DNA of 64,000 nt from Desulfobacteraceae bacterium (GCA_011389515.1 JAABUA010000006.1:1-64000), one strand, 5' to 3'; counted from the stretch's first letter, positions 52,776 through 62,362 are shown. Notes: generated by a model from the letters alone, not told the origin. Translations and numbers: made by a program.

Positions 52776-53756
52776 TCAGGACTGCTTGGGCAGCTTGTAG
52801 AGAAAGCGGTGTACAAAGGAATCAGATAGCAAGGGCAGGCAGCGTACCAGGACCGCCACGACAAGAAGGGAAAAAATCATCCTCGCGAAAAGAATCCCGG
52901 ACAAATGCCCGCCGAGCATTACCATAAGCAAGGTGTCCTCGATGATACTGTGGGTCAGTCCCATGAGGGTCAGGGAAGCGAACACGTCTTTGGGCTGGAC
53001 GCGTCCGGACCTGGACTCATATATGATAAGACCGCCGCCGTAAGTCAGGCCCATGGTCATGCCCACAATGGCCAGGGGTGCGGCTTCCCGGCCGATGCCC
53101 AGAAAACGCAGCGGCGGCTGAAGCATACGCACCAACAGATCGGTAATGCGCAGCCATGTCAACAGGCGCATCAGGCTGATCAACGCCAGGACAATGCAGA
53201 AAATAAAACCCAGGTTGCGCAGCTGCTCCAGACCCCACAACAAAAGCCCGGTATTCTGCCGTATTTCTCCCTGCCAGAATATTGCATTTTCCTGCTGGAG
53301 CCAGCCGGTAAGGAAATAGGACCAATGGAGGATGACGCCCAGCACCAGTGCGCAGCCCACGCGCATTAACGCCTGGAATAAAAAGCGGTTCCCGGATTCC
53401 TGGGCGATCCTGACTTCAATGGGCAGGGCATGGGCAACGAGAACCAGGGTGGACAGCACCGTGACCTGGGCCACGCTCAAGGTGTGCTCCGGCGCCAGGG
53501 TCAAAAACACCACGGCCGCTCCATAGATGTTGTTCACCATGGCGGTGGCCCACACAAGGCCCATTTCCGGGGGCAGTCCCACCATCCTCATCAGCGGCTC
53601 AAGCGGCAGTGCGAGGTATGCGATCCATCCCAATTCCTGTAAGGCCTTGACCAGAATCAGGATCGGGATCATTATTTTAAACAGCCCGACGCTGACGTGG
53701 ACTGCTTCCCGAAACACCTTGCTGCTGGCATTCAAACTGGTTTGCAGAAATCTCAA
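52776..53756 (-). CDS. Gate-domain (nucleoside recognition family) membrane protein of the TRAP operon
   Basis: A 326-residue inner-membrane protein with about eight helices and two Gate/nucleoside-recognition blocks (WATAMVNNIYGAAVVFLTL, and MGLTYGGGLIIYESRSGRV). Its start overlaps the TRAP permease stop as ATGA, so it belongs to that operon. It is of the same broad family as the protein at 35849-36901 but clearly diverged. A role in exporting or exchanging the operon's substrate is inferred from linkage alone. Confidence 0.75.
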   Translation of the reverse strand: MRFLQTSLNASSKVFREAVHVSVGLFKIMIPILILVKALQELGWIAYLALPLEPLMRMVGLPPEMGLVWATAMVNNIYGAAVVFLTLAPEHTLSVAQVTVLSTLVLVAHALPIEVRIAQESGNRFLFQALMRVGCALVLGVILHWSYFLTGWLQQENAIFWQGEIRQNTGLLLWGLEQLRNLGFIFCIVLALISLMRLLTWLRITDLLVRMLQPPLRFLGIGREAAPLAIVGMTMGLTYGGGLIIYESRSGRVQPKDVFASLTLMGLTHSIIEDTLLMVMLGGHLSGILFARMIFSLLVVAVLVRCLPLLSDSFVHRFLYKLPKQS

Positions 53757-55963
53757 CGGAAGGCCGCCCCGGCTTTACGGTCCCGCCTCTCCTGCCAGAT
53801 CTGAAATCCGAAAAGCGCAATGTAGACAGCAACACCGAAGATCTGCAGCGCTTCCCGTCCCAAAGGCATGTGAACCTCAAAAACGCCCGGTCTGAAGGTC
53901 ACGACAAATACCGCTAACAGAATCAGGCGCTCGAACCAGTGGCAGTGCCGTACCATAAATCCCTGCAGCGCCGAGGCAAAGGCGAACATGGCGATAAGAC
54001 CCGCAAAGAATACCCATGCAATTTTGGGAATGGAGCTCAGCCATATGATCTGGCCGGTATCGGTCACCCCGGAGATCATCAGCAGTTCCGTGTTGAAAAG
54101 GAAGATAAAAGGCAGCACCGCAGTACGCATGTCATAGGTGAACCCCTGGATTCCGGTACGGATGGGGTCACTTCCGGCAATGGCGGCGCCTGCATATGCG
54201 GCCAGCCCTACGGGGGGCGTGTCGTCGGCCAGGATGCCGAAATAGAAAACGAACAGATGGGCGGCGATCAGAGGGAATACCAGGCCCGCATCGGTACCCA
54301 GCTGAACAATCACAGGCGCGGTCAAGGTGGCCATGACGATATAATTGGCGGTGGTCGGCATTCCCATTCCCAGGATCAGGCAGGTCATGGCGGTGAATAT
54401 GAGCATGAGGTAGACGTTGCCCATGGAAATGACGTCGATGAGCGTTATGAAGCGGCTCACCAGGCCGGTAATCGTAACCACGCCCACGATGATGCCGGCC
54501 GTTGCCGTGGCGATGCCTACGGAAATCATGTTTCGGGCGCCTGCAATCAGGCCCGCATAGATGTCCTTCAATCCGGAAATAAACGCATACCCCAGAAACC
54601 GCTTCAGATCCAGGTTCGGATCCAGGGTGCCCGCCTTTTTCGCAACCCCGAGGCTCAGAAAAGCGATAATGGGCCTCTGGATGAGCATGATTACCACCAG
54701 GGATTCTATGGCCATCATGGCCGCGGTCACGGGAGAACGTCGCAAGACCACCAAGTATATCAACAGGATCATCAGGGGGATGATAAAATGAATACCCCGG
54801 AGAAAAGTTTTTAGAAATTTTGGCAGATCTTTTCTGGGCATGGCTTTGAGGTCCATCTTTAACGCTTCGAGATGGACCACGTAGAACAGGGTCAGGTACG
54901 AGAGCAGCGCTGGAACCAGGGCGGCCCGCACCACATCGAGATAGCGGACCCCGATGATTTCGGCCATGATAAAGGCAGCCGCGCCCATGATCGGCGGCAT
55001 GAGCTGACCGTTGGTGCTTGCAGCCACTTCAACCGCAGCCGCTTTATATGGCGGGAAGCCAAGCTTTTTCATCAGGGGGATAGTGAATGTCCCCGTGGTT
55101 ACGGTATTGGCAATAGAAGATCCGGATACCAGCCCGGTGAGCCCGGAAGCGGCTACCGCCGCCTTGGCAGGCCCTCCCTTGAAACCACCCAAGGTGGAAA
55201 AAGCCACATCAATAAAATATTTGCCCCCCCCTGCCTTGTCCAGCAGAGCCCCGAACAAGACGAAAAGGAAGACGAAATCTGTTGCCACGCCCAAAGGCAC
55301 CCCAAAAATACCGGTGGTGGACAGATACATATCGCTGATCACAAAATCGAGTGGAACGCCTCTGTGCCGGAGAATTTCGGGCAAATGGGGGCCGATGAAA
55401 TTATACATGAGAAAGAAAAATGCCAGTATTGCCAGGGCGGGCCCCAGCGTTCTGCGCGCCGCTTCAAGCAGAAGAACGATCAGGATTGTGCCCATCCAGA
55501 TATCCATCGTGGAGGGAAGCCCCTGGCGGAACACCAGGTTGTCATAGTCCCACCAGATGTACAATGCTGCCATTGTAGCAAGGAAAGCAAACAGGATATC
55601 ATAGAATGGAATATAGGAGAGAATCGATTTTCTGAAAAACCAAGGTGCGATTTTTTTCAATCCATTGACATAGAATGGGGGGCGGTGCTGGTTATAAGCC
55701 GGATACGCCAGAAAGGCCAGGCAAATGGCAAAAGCCAGGTGCCACGCCCTTGCAATATGTGAATTCAGGGGTTCATAAGCGATATACAGCTGATATCCGG
55801 ACCAGCCCAGACAAACCAAAGTGATAAATGCCGCAAAAACACGGTTTTCAGGATCTCTGCCCCCCGCTTCTACCAGGGCGGAAATTTCCTTTGGCACTTC
55901 TGCACCATTTTCAGTGGGCTCGTCCTGTCCGTTCTGATCTTCGGTCTGATGCTGATGCCCCAT
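53753..55963 (-). CDS. TRAP transporter fused permease (DctQ-DctM type)
   Basis: A 736-residue permease in which the small and large TRAP subunits are fused, the form normally paired with TAXI receptors. About sixteen membrane helices are visible. Typical large-subunit blocks include GSSIANTVTTGTFTIPLMKK, ATNGQ-like VAASTNGQLMPPIMGAAAFI and LILGMGMPTTANYIVMATL. TRAP systems import carboxylates, amino acids and similar solutes using an ion gradient. A hairpin separates it from the receptor gene. Confidence 0.93.
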   Translation of the reverse strand: MGHQHQTEDQNGQDEPTENGAEVPKEISALVEAGGRDPENRVFAAFITLVCLGWSGYQLYIAYEPLNSHIARAWHLAFAICLAFLAYPAYNQHRPPFYVNGLKKIAPWFFRKSILSYIPFYDILFAFLATMAALYIWWDYDNLVFRQGLPSTMDIWMGTILIVLLLEAARRTLGPALAILAFFFLMYNFIGPHLPEILRHRGVPLDFVISDMYLSTTGIFGVPLGVATDFVFLFVLFGALLDKAGGGKYFIDVAFSTLGGFKGGPAKAAVAASGLTGLVSGSSIANTVTTGTFTIPLMKKLGFPPYKAAAVEVAASTNGQLMPPIMGAAAFIMAEIIGVRYLDVVRAALVPALLSYLTLFYVVHLEALKMDLKAMPRKDLPKFLKTFLRGIHFIIPLMILLIYLVVLRRSPVTAAMMAIESLVVIMLIQRPIIAFLSLGVAKKAGTLDPNLDLKRFLGYAFISGLKDIYAGLIAGARNMISVGIATATAGIIVGVVTITGLVSRFITLIDVISMGNVYLMLIFTAMTCLILGMGMPTTANYIVMATLTAPVIVQLGTDAGLVFPLIAAHLFVFYFGILADDTPPVGLAAYAGAAIAGSDPIRTGIQGFTYDMRTAVLPFIFLFNTELLMISGVTDTGQIIWLSSIPKIAWVFFAGLIAMFAFASALQGFMVRHCHWFERLILLAVFVVTFRPGVFEVHMPLGREALQIFGVAVYIALFGFQIWQERRDRKAGAAFR

Positions 55964-56007
55964 ACGCGGTATTCTCTCAGGTTAGAAAATTACGGATCGG
56001 AAGTAGT

Positions 56008-56044
56008 AAAGAGGCAGGCGGAGACGCTATCCGCCTGCCTCTTT
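56008..56044. terminator. Strong hairpin between TRAP receptor and permease genes
   Basis: AAAGAGGCAGGCGG (56008-56021) pairs perfectly with CCGCCTGCCTCTTT (56031-56044) around a 9-base loop. Read on the minus strand it follows the receptor stop by about 17 bases and is followed by TTTACTAC, so it should act as a partial terminator or an mRNA-stabilising end, giving more receptor than permease. Confidence 0.75.
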
Positions 56045-56061
56045 TGATCAACTGGCGGGTC

Positions 56062-57024
56062 TTATTTCAACCAGCCTTTTTCCTTGTAGTATTTTTCCGC
56101 GCCGGGATGGAAAGGAGCGGAAAGCCCCTGGAGCATTTCCTCAGGATTGAGATTCCTGAACGCGGCGTGGGATGCTTTGAGATCATCGAGTTTTTCAAAA
56201 ACGGTTTTGGTCATGTCATATACCACTTGTTCCGATACATTTGCGTTGGTTATGACCGTGGCGGTTACCGCATAGGTTTCCACGTCATAATCCACACCCC
56301 TGTAGGTGCCCGAAGGAATCTTGGTCATGATGTAGTAGGGATTGTCCGCCACCATTTTCTTAATATTGGCATGGTTCAAGTGGATCATGCGGATATCCAC
56401 AGAGGTGGCCGGCTCTTCGACGGTTGCACTGGGGTTGCCGACGGTGTAGAAGAAAGCGTCGATCTTGTGGTCCACCAGGGCCCTGGATGCTTCATGCTGC
56501 TGCAGGCCTTCCGCCTGGATGTCTTTATCCTGGTCTATACCGTAGATGCGAAGGACATCCTGCGCATTGTGCCGCTGCCCTGAACCGGGGTTGCCGATAT
56601 TAATCCGTTTCCCCTTGATGTCCTCCACCTTTTCGATGCCGGTGTCTTTCCGGGTGACCAGCATGACGGTCTCTGGATGCATGCTGAAAACACTGCGAAG
56701 ATCCTTAACCGATTTTCCTTCCCAGTCCGCTTCACCGTAATATGCCTGGTAATTCCGGTCCGACTGGGCCACCCCAAAGTCAAAGGCCCCTCTTTCAATG
56801 GCGTTGATGTTGAACACCGAACCGCCGGTGGGGCGTCCCACGTAATTGTAATCTTCCCCTTCATGTTTGTTCATCAGGTTACTGATCTGCAGCGCCACCT
56901 GGTAATAAACACCGGTGATGGAAGCGCCTCCAAAAAGGATGTCCTGCGCGGCCTGAACGGCGGGTGCGCTGGTCATAAGCCCAAGGACAACGGCCAATGT
57001 GATAAGGACACGTTTTACTGACAT
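56062..57024 (-). CDS. TAXI-family TRAP transporter solute receptor
   Basis: A 320-residue periplasmic binding protein. The ATG at 57024 has a strong AGGAGGAG ribosome site and gives a standard signal peptide (VLITLAVVLGLMTSAPAVQA). TAXI hallmarks are present: GGASITGVYYQVALQISNLM, GRPTGGSVFNINAIERGAFD, FGVAQSDRNYQAYYG and GNPGSGQRHNAQDVL. TAXI receptors have been tied to glutamate-like and other organic acids, but ligand cannot be read from sequence. An upstream in-frame ATG at 57072 is less likely. Confidence 0.93.
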   Translation of the reverse strand: MSVKRVLITLAVVLGLMTSAPAVQAAQDILFGGASITGVYYQVALQISNLMNKHEGEDYNYVGRPTGGSVFNINAIERGAFDFGVAQSDRNYQAYYGEADWEGKSVKDLRSVFSMHPETVMLVTRKDTGIEKVEDIKGKRINIGNPGSGQRHNAQDVLRIYGIDQDKDIQAEGLQQHEASRALVDHKIDAFFYTVGNPSATVEEPATSVDIRMIHLNHANIKKMVADNPYYIMTKIPSGTYRGVDYDVETYAVTATVITNANVSEQVVYDMTKTVFEKLDDLKASHAAFRNLNPEEMLQGLSAPFHPGAEKYYKEKGWLK

Positions 57025-57114
57025 GGTGATCTCCTCCTGTGATTCGGGTTGGTGAAAAAACATAGGCTGCATACTTTCAATTTGCTCATTTCAGGGGATT
57101 GTGTCAACGTTTTT

Positions 57115-58293
57115 TTAAAAACCCAAAGCCTGTTGCTTCCTGCAGCAATGCCAGATGGAAAGGGCCAGCAAACCGGCTCTCTCCACCAGGGAGGACTTGA
57201 GCATGTACTCCCTTTCGCTGTGATCAAAATCCCCAAGGGGTCCCATGCCATCGAGCACCGGCACCCCTCTTGACGCCACAACATTTGCATCCGACACCCC
57301 GTTTCTGAACTCGGGACGGATGCGCTGCCCCAGCAGTTCCGCCTGGGATTGCACCAGCTGAAAAAGCGTTTCGTTGGATGCAGACTGCGGCATGGACGGC
57401 CGGCCGGACTGATAGGCCAGACTGCAGGCAGTCTCCCTGACAACCGGGGCATCCAGAATGCGGTCCATTTCCGCTTTCAACCGCTCATCGTCCTCTTCCT
57501 GAAGATACCGGATATCGATCAGCGCCTCTGCCTGTCCCGGCACCGTGTTGGGCCCTATGCCCCCCCTTACGACACCTACGTTCAGGCTCACCCGGGGAGG
57601 GTCGTTCAGGGCCTCCAGTGCGATGATCTTGTGCGCCATCTCCAGGATGGCACTGGGCTTGTCTGTGCCGGCCTGGGCTGCATGACCGGATTGTCCGGAA
57701 ACGATAAGCTTGTACCCGCTTTTTCCCTTTCTTCCGGTAACGATCCCATTCTGACTGCCGCCGCATTCCATCACAAACGCGGCAAAGGATTGATCCGCCT
57801 CCCGGCATGTGATATTCCAGGATGCGGGGGAGCCGATTTCCTCGTCGGAATTGCAGAACATGCAAACCGGTATCTGCTCTAAAAGTCCAAAGCGCTCCAA
57901 GGCCAGCAGGGCATAAATGCTGCAGACCAGGCCGCCCTTCATGTCGATGACTCCGGGTCCGTAGGATTTGCTTTCATCCTCCCGGTAAAAATGGAAGTCC
58001 GTGTCCGGCGGGAATACCGTATCCGTGTGACCCAGCAAAAGCAGCTGCCTTTCACCGGCTGCTTTTGGGGTTTTTGCCATCAGCATATCGCCCTGCTCTG
58101 CAAAGGAAAGACGCTGAAGCTGCATAGCCGGGGGCATGATCCCGGCCAGGGCGTCGGCCATACGCGCAAGGCCGGCCTTGTTTCCACTGCCGCTCTGAAT
58201 CAGAACCAGTTCCTGTAAAAGAGCCAGCATCGCTTCTTCATTGTCCTGCATGAATGCCCGGATGCTTTGCGGCAAATCGTCTACCTGCTGCAT
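57115..58293 (-). CDS. M20 family peptidase / deacylase (CPG2-like)
   Basis: A 392-residue zinc hydrolase of the glutamate carboxypeptidase/ArgE/DapE group. Metal motifs: LLLGHTDTVFPPDTD, GVIDMKGGLVCSIYAL, CNSDEEIGSPAS, and a dimerisation domain with SGQSGHAAQAGTDKPSAI. No signal peptide, so it acts in the cytoplasm. Related enzymes remove an acyl or glutamyl group or split dipeptides. Here it stands between the TAXI receptor and KamA genes and probably trims the imported or synthesised compound. Confidence 0.88.
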   Translation of the reverse strand: MQQVDDLPQSIRAFMQDNEEAMLALLQELVLIQSGSGNKAGLARMADALAGIMPPAMQLQRLSFAEQGDMLMAKTPKAAGERQLLLLGHTDTVFPPDTDFHFYREDESKSYGPGVIDMKGGLVCSIYALLALERFGLLEQIPVCMFCNSDEEIGSPASWNITCREADQSFAAFVMECGGSQNGIVTGRKGKSGYKLIVSGQSGHAAQAGTDKPSAILEMAHKIIALEALNDPPRVSLNVGVVRGGIGPNTVPGQAEALIDIRYLQEEDDERLKAEMDRILDAPVVRETACSLAYQSGRPSMPQSASNETLFQLVQSQAELLGQRIRPEFRNGVSDANVVASRGVPVLDGMGPLGDFDHSEREYMLKSSLVERAGLLALSIWHCCRKQQALGF

Positions 58294-58332
58294 ACCAACG
58301 CTCTCCTGGAAATAAAAGGGATCCGTCTCCGG

Positions 58333-59910
58333 CTATTCAACATACCTGGCAAAAGAAAAATCCGCGTTGGAATGGTCTTCCTCGGAAGCATCCGGATATT
58401 TCACCTCTTCGCCGCTCCAGGGTTTTTTCAGGACAATGTCGCTTCCGGCCCTGCCCGCAACATTGCTGCGGTGCAGGGGGATCTTTCCCCCGGCAGTGGC
58501 GATGTATCGGGGGATGGCATCTCCGGAAACATTGCCGTACATGGACTCGATGATGTCCTGACCCACCGGCACCGGCACCCGCAAGTGGGAGAACTGGGGG
58601 TTGCGGTAGCTGCAGTTAAATACGTAATAGGGGCGCACGTGGGCTTCCTGGATGGTTTCGCAGAGCTTCCACATTTTGGTCCGGGTGTCGTTTATGCCCC
58701 GCAACAGGACGGCCTGGTTGAGAACGGCGCTGACCCGTTTTGAGATCTGCCTGAACGTCTCCCGGGATACCGGCGTAATCTCCTGGGCCGTATTGATCTG
58801 TGTCACCACGCGCAGTGGTTTCTGGTCGTTGCTCTGTTCCAGTATATCGAGAAGCTCACTGTCGATCCGCTGGGGGGTGGTTACCGGAATCCTGGAACCC
58901 ATCCGTTTCAGGCGAACATGTTCGATCTGGTCGAGCTCCTGCAAAAGCCACCGGAGCAGGTCATTGGGAAGGACAAACGCATCGCCGCCGGTAACCAGCA
59001 CATCCCGGATGCCGGGATTGTTCCGGATATAATCCAGGGCTTCCTGGTAGGCCTGTTTGCTGTAGATGCGGTCTTTTTTGCCGATATGCGCGATGCGCAG
59101 GCAATGGGTGCAATACATGCCGCACATGTTGGTGGCCTTGATGGTGGCCACCCGGGGATAAAACTGATCGATGAGCCTTGCCGGGGAGTGGTCCGCGGCT
59201 ACCGGAGGGATCTCCTCCCCGACGTTGTCGATCATTTCCCCCGTTGGCACGGATTGGAGCAACACGGGGTCATTGACCGCACCCGGCATGATCAGGCTGG
59301 TATAATACGGCGTCAGGCGCATCCTGTACTGACTGGTTACGCGCTGGATATCGGTTACGGCGTTTTCGGGCAGGTCCAGTATCCCCGACAGGGTCTTGAC
59401 GGATTCAATGGCAAATCGGAGCTGCCCGCTGAAGCTGTCCCAGTCTTCCTGCTTCATTCCAAGCACTTTTTTGATCCGCTCCTGGTTCTCCCGGATCCTG
59501 TCCCACAGTTCGATGCCGCTGGGGGCGGCCTTTGGATGCTCCTGCATATACGCCATTGCCCTGGCATTTGCATCTTCAACAATGGACAAGGCTTTCAAAA
59601 CACGGCCGCCGATGGTTACTTCGTGCTCGTCGATTTGCTGGTGTTTCACCGCCAGTTGCAGGAGATCGCTCTCTTCCACACCCAGATCCCGGGGGGTCTG
59701 TCCTTTTTCCTTGCGGATGCGGCGCAGCAGCCGGAAAAGGTTTACGATGGGCTGGGTCAGGTCCTGCTCCCTTGCTTTCTGCAAAAGATCCGTTACTTCC
59801 ACAATCTCCTGCTGTGCTGCCGGAGATTTTTCCCCGGCCGGGGAAAATAATTCCTGGAACAGCTCCCGGCTGAAGCTGTCTAGTTTTCCTGCACCTGTTT
59901 CATCACTCAT
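58333..59910 (-). CDS. KamA-family radical SAM aminomutase-like protein
   Basis: A 525-residue relative of lysine 2,3-aminomutase. The iron-sulphur motif CGMYCTHC occupies residues 263-270, preceded by VATIKATNM as in KamA enzymes, with GIRDVLVTGGDAFVLPNDLL and MLRGIND-like VLLRGINDTRTKMWKLCE further on. KamA enzymes use PLP and SAM to move an alpha-amino group to the beta position. The N-terminal about 230 residues are longer than in classical LAM. Its stop-start overlap with the ATP-grasp gene (59907-59910) indicates coupled translation. Substrate could be lysine, glutamate or another amino acid. Confidence 0.87.
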   Translation of the reverse strand: MSDETGAGKLDSFSRELFQELFSPAGEKSPAAQQEIVEVTDLLQKAREQDLTQPIVNLFRLLRRIRKEKGQTPRDLGVEESDLLQLAVKHQQIDEHEVTIGGRVLKALSIVEDANARAMAYMQEHPKAAPSGIELWDRIRENQERIKKVLGMKQEDWDSFSGQLRFAIESVKTLSGILDLPENAVTDIQRVTSQYRMRLTPYYTSLIMPGAVNDPVLLQSVPTGEMIDNVGEEIPPVAADHSPARLIDQFYPRVATIKATNMCGMYCTHCLRIAHIGKKDRIYSKQAYQEALDYIRNNPGIRDVLVTGGDAFVLPNDLLRWLLQELDQIEHVRLKRMGSRIPVTTPQRIDSELLDILEQSNDQKPLRVVTQINTAQEITPVSRETFRQISKRVSAVLNQAVLLRGINDTRTKMWKLCETIQEAHVRPYYVFNCSYRNPQFSHLRVPVPVGQDIIESMYGNVSGDAIPRYIATAGGKIPLHRSNVAGRAGSDIVLKKPWSGEEVKYPDASEEDHSNADFSFARYVE

Positions 59911-61316
59911 GATTCGTTTTCATCTCTTATTTTAATTGATTTTCTGAGCAATTCCTTGCCCGCTTGTATATCTCCCTCCAGAAGATCCCGCCTTCTGGAA
60001 ACCGCTGCGATGCGCCCCACGAAAGATCCCGGCTCCGCCTGCAGACCCTGTCCCAGGTGTTCCATGACAATGACACCGTGTTCCATTGTATTGCATGCAA
60101 CCTGTCTGAAAAGTTCGCGCTCGTCATGGTCCTGGAAAATGGACTCCTGGATGAATATCCCCTTATCCGTCTTGAAGTTGTACGTTCGCCAGCATATGTC
60201 GCCGAGCGATTCCTGGAGTTCCCTCTTGTTTGCCGGAAAACGGTTTTCGGTAACGGCATGATATTCAAGCTCAAGGAGCGACGGCGCATCCGCCGGTAGA
60301 AGATTTTCCAGCGTACAGCACATTTCCATGGTTGTGCCCTGCTTCCGGGCATTGAGTTCCACAAAATGGACCTTTTCTTTTTCATCCACGACATAGTCGC
60401 AGCCGAAAATGCCCCGGTATCCGCTTTGCCCGAGAATCCGGCCCACGGTCCGGGTATGCTCTTTCAGCTCGTTTTGGATGTGGGGGGGGAGTGCGGAAGG
60501 AAAAACAGACCCCTTGAACGTGTTGCCCCCTTCAATATCCTGATCCGCCACCGCTGCGATAAATATCTCATCCGCATTGGCCACCACCCCTAAGACGGTG
60601 GGATCCGAAACATGGGGGATGTACTTGCTGGCAAAGTACTTTGAATCGGCAAACATTTCCCTGCCTGCCAGATCCTGGGCGCAAAAGGCGATAAAACTGT
60701 TCATTCCGGCGGCGCTATAGGGTTGGCTGACGAAAATCCCCTGGTCCCATTCATGCCAGAGCTTGTCCGTAACCTGCAGCAGTTCCGTATATCCGGCACA
60801 TACCCTGAAATCGATCACCGGAACCGAAGTATTCTGCAGCGCCTGCAACTGGTGCAGCTTGTTGTTCCACAGGTGTGCGATTTCCCCGTCCGGACCCAGC
60901 AGGGTGACACCAGGGATGCGGTTCAGGGTCATTTCCGGCACGGATTCAAAAACATGCACGAAAAGCCGGCTCTGCCGCTGTAAAAGTTCCTGGATCAGGG
61001 TGTGAACGGTCCTGGATTCGGACACCTGGCGGTTAAAATCCCTGTTGGTGATGCGGCAGCTGACCTTGCACCCGCTTCTCGTGATCAACTCCCTGCTGCG
61101 GGGATTGATCACAAGGATGTTTCTGTGCGGATAGCAGGCCATAACATCCGGCAGAATGGAAATGAAATCAAATTTTTTGTTGAAAATCCTGCTGAAGGCA
61201 TCTCTGAGAAAGGGGTTCAGGCAATCCGTCTTTAATTCGCCGACGTACAAAAAGTATTCCGTATCCGGATCCGGATGAAAATCGCAATATAATACGTCTT
61301 CTTCTTCGGTATACAT
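59907..61316 (-). CDS. ATP-grasp enzyme linked to the KamA-like gene
   Basis: A 469-residue ATP-grasp protein. The N-terminal half gives the pre-ATP-grasp domain (SILPDVMACYPHRNILVIN). The ATP-grasp core is seen in FVSQPYSAAGMNSFIAF, NADEIFIAAVADQDIEGGNT and the metal-binding GIFGCDYVVDEKEKVHFVEL with NARKQGTTMEM. Such enzymes ligate a carboxylate to an amine, so it may couple the KamA product to another amino acid. It is the first gene of the operon, or the second if the methyltransferase 53 bases upstream is co-transcribed. Confidence 0.82.
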   Translation of the reverse strand: MYTEEEDVLYCDFHPDPDTEYFLYVGELKTDCLNPFLRDAFSRIFNKKFDFISILPDVMACYPHRNILVINPRSRELITRSGCKVSCRITNRDFNRQVSESRTVHTLIQELLQRQSRLFVHVFESVPEMTLNRIPGVTLLGPDGEIAHLWNNKLHQLQALQNTSVPVIDFRVCAGYTELLQVTDKLWHEWDQGIFVSQPYSAAGMNSFIAFCAQDLAGREMFADSKYFASKYIPHVSDPTVLGVVANADEIFIAAVADQDIEGGNTFKGSVFPSALPPHIQNELKEHTRTVGRILGQSGYRGIFGCDYVVDEKEKVHFVELNARKQGTTMEMCCTLENLLPADAPSLLELEYHAVTENRFPANKRELQESLGDICWRTYNFKTDKGIFIQESIFQDHDERELFRQVACNTMEHGVIVMEHLGQGLQAEPGSFVGRIAAVSRRRDLLEGDIQAGKELLRKSIKIRDENES

Positions 61317-61369
61317 GGAAGGAAGGTCCTTGTTACAACCGCATGATCAAATATAATAACGACGGATTT

Positions 61370-61999
61370 TCAGTTTTCAACATTTTTGGCATGAATCAAC
61401 GTCCAGTAGCCAAAAAGATTGACGGCATCCACCCCGACGACGGGCATGTCCATGCTGTTGATCAGCCAATCCATTGAAAGCCGCGGGGAAAATCCAAGAA
61501 GGTTCTGAAACGGGAGCATCACGGTTTCGATCATTTTCGGGAGCAGCTTGTGGTTGCTGAAGTGGTTTAAAATAAAAATATCGCCGCCCGGTTTGCATAC
61601 CCGCTTCATTTCCGATACCAAGGTTTTCGGCTGAGGCACCACTGAAACAACATACATGGCAGCCACCTTGTCAAACATATTGTCGGCAAAACTCATCTGC
61701 TGGGCGTCCATGAGAAACAGCGACCTTTTTGTGGAGCCGTTGCCGTTTAAATACTGTCTGGCCACCTGGAGCATATCCGGCGAAATGTCAATACCGGTAA
61801 CCTTGACGCTTTCCGAATAAAAAGGAAGGGTTAATCCGGTGCCAACGCCGACCTCAAGAACATGGTCGCCCGGCCTGCAATTCATTTTGCCCATGAGCTG
61901 CCTGCGGCCATGGTCAAAAATTTTGCCGAAAATCAAATCGTAATTTCTGGCGTATCTTTTATATGCTTTTATTATCGCTTCATCGTCCATGTTAAACAT
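61370..61999 (-). CDS. SAM-dependent methyltransferase, PmtA (phospholipid N-methyltransferase)-like
   Basis: A 209-residue class I methyltransferase. Motif I is VLEVGVGTGLTLPFY, motif II VTGIDISPDML, and the post-motif MDAQQMSFADNMFDKVAAMY fits. The N-terminal AYKRYARNYDLIFGKIFDHG resembles the PmtA group that methylates phosphatidylethanolamine, although related small-molecule methylases look alike. The ATG at 61999 has an AGGAG ribosome site and is preferred to the one at 62023. It may lead the ATP-grasp/KamA operon, in which case it could modify that product instead. Confidence 0.78.
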   Translation of the reverse strand: MFNMDDEAIIKAYKRYARNYDLIFGKIFDHGRRQLMGKMNCRPGDHVLEVGVGTGLTLPFYSESVKVTGIDISPDMLQVARQYLNGNGSTKRSLFLMDAQQMSFADNMFDKVAAMYVVSVVPQPKTLVSEMKRVCKPGGDIFILNHFSNHKLLPKMIETVMLPFQNLLGFSPRLSMDWLINSMDMPVVGVDAVNLFGYWTLIHAKNVEN

Positions 62000-62362
62000 A
62001 GTACACTCCTGAAAACATATCACATACCGTTTGCCGCCAGGGTCTGCCCCGAATATATTTTTACCCGAATGCCATGAAGACAGGACGGTTGCGGCGATGC
62101 ATCACAATTGACAAAAACCGGTGTTTCATTTATCTATTATCTATCTGAAAATCATACGTATGAATTCCAGAAAATTTTCCGGAAATTTTTCCGAAATACG
62201 AAAACAAAGGGCGGACGCAGCCGGTCAGCACAATCCGCAATATCAGGAAACAGGGAAGACTTCTTGTAAAATAAATTATATATGTTATCAAAGAAAAAAA
62301 CGAGTTTCAAAGCATTTTTTATAAAACCGACATAACATCATATTAATATCAGGAGGGCCGAC
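62000..62362. other. Divergent regulatory interval upstream of the crotonase gene
   Basis: 363 bases without a gene between the divergent methyltransferase and crotonase genes. It contains TTGACA at 62108-62113 with AT-rich sequence after it, and the perfect 12-bp palindrome TCATACGTATGA at 62152-62163. An AT-rich stretch up to 62340 and a good AGGAGGG ribosome site lead into the crotonase ATG at 62363. Confidence 0.55.
62152..62163. promoter_or_regulatory. Palindromic operator-like site upstream of the crotonase gene
   Basis: TCATACGTATGA is a perfect 12-bp palindrome. Its half-site CATACGT recurs twice in the promoter spacer at 63168-63186 upstream of the next gene, so one regulator, for example of the TetR type common near acyl-CoA genes, may bind both. 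No regulator gene is in the window. Confidence 0.45.

Noticed and set aside
54872-55762. Plus-strand open frame of nearly 300 codons
   Set aside because: Antisense to the TRAP permease; charged, low-complexity-like translation and no similarity. The neighbouring frame at 53939-54814 was rejected for the same reason.
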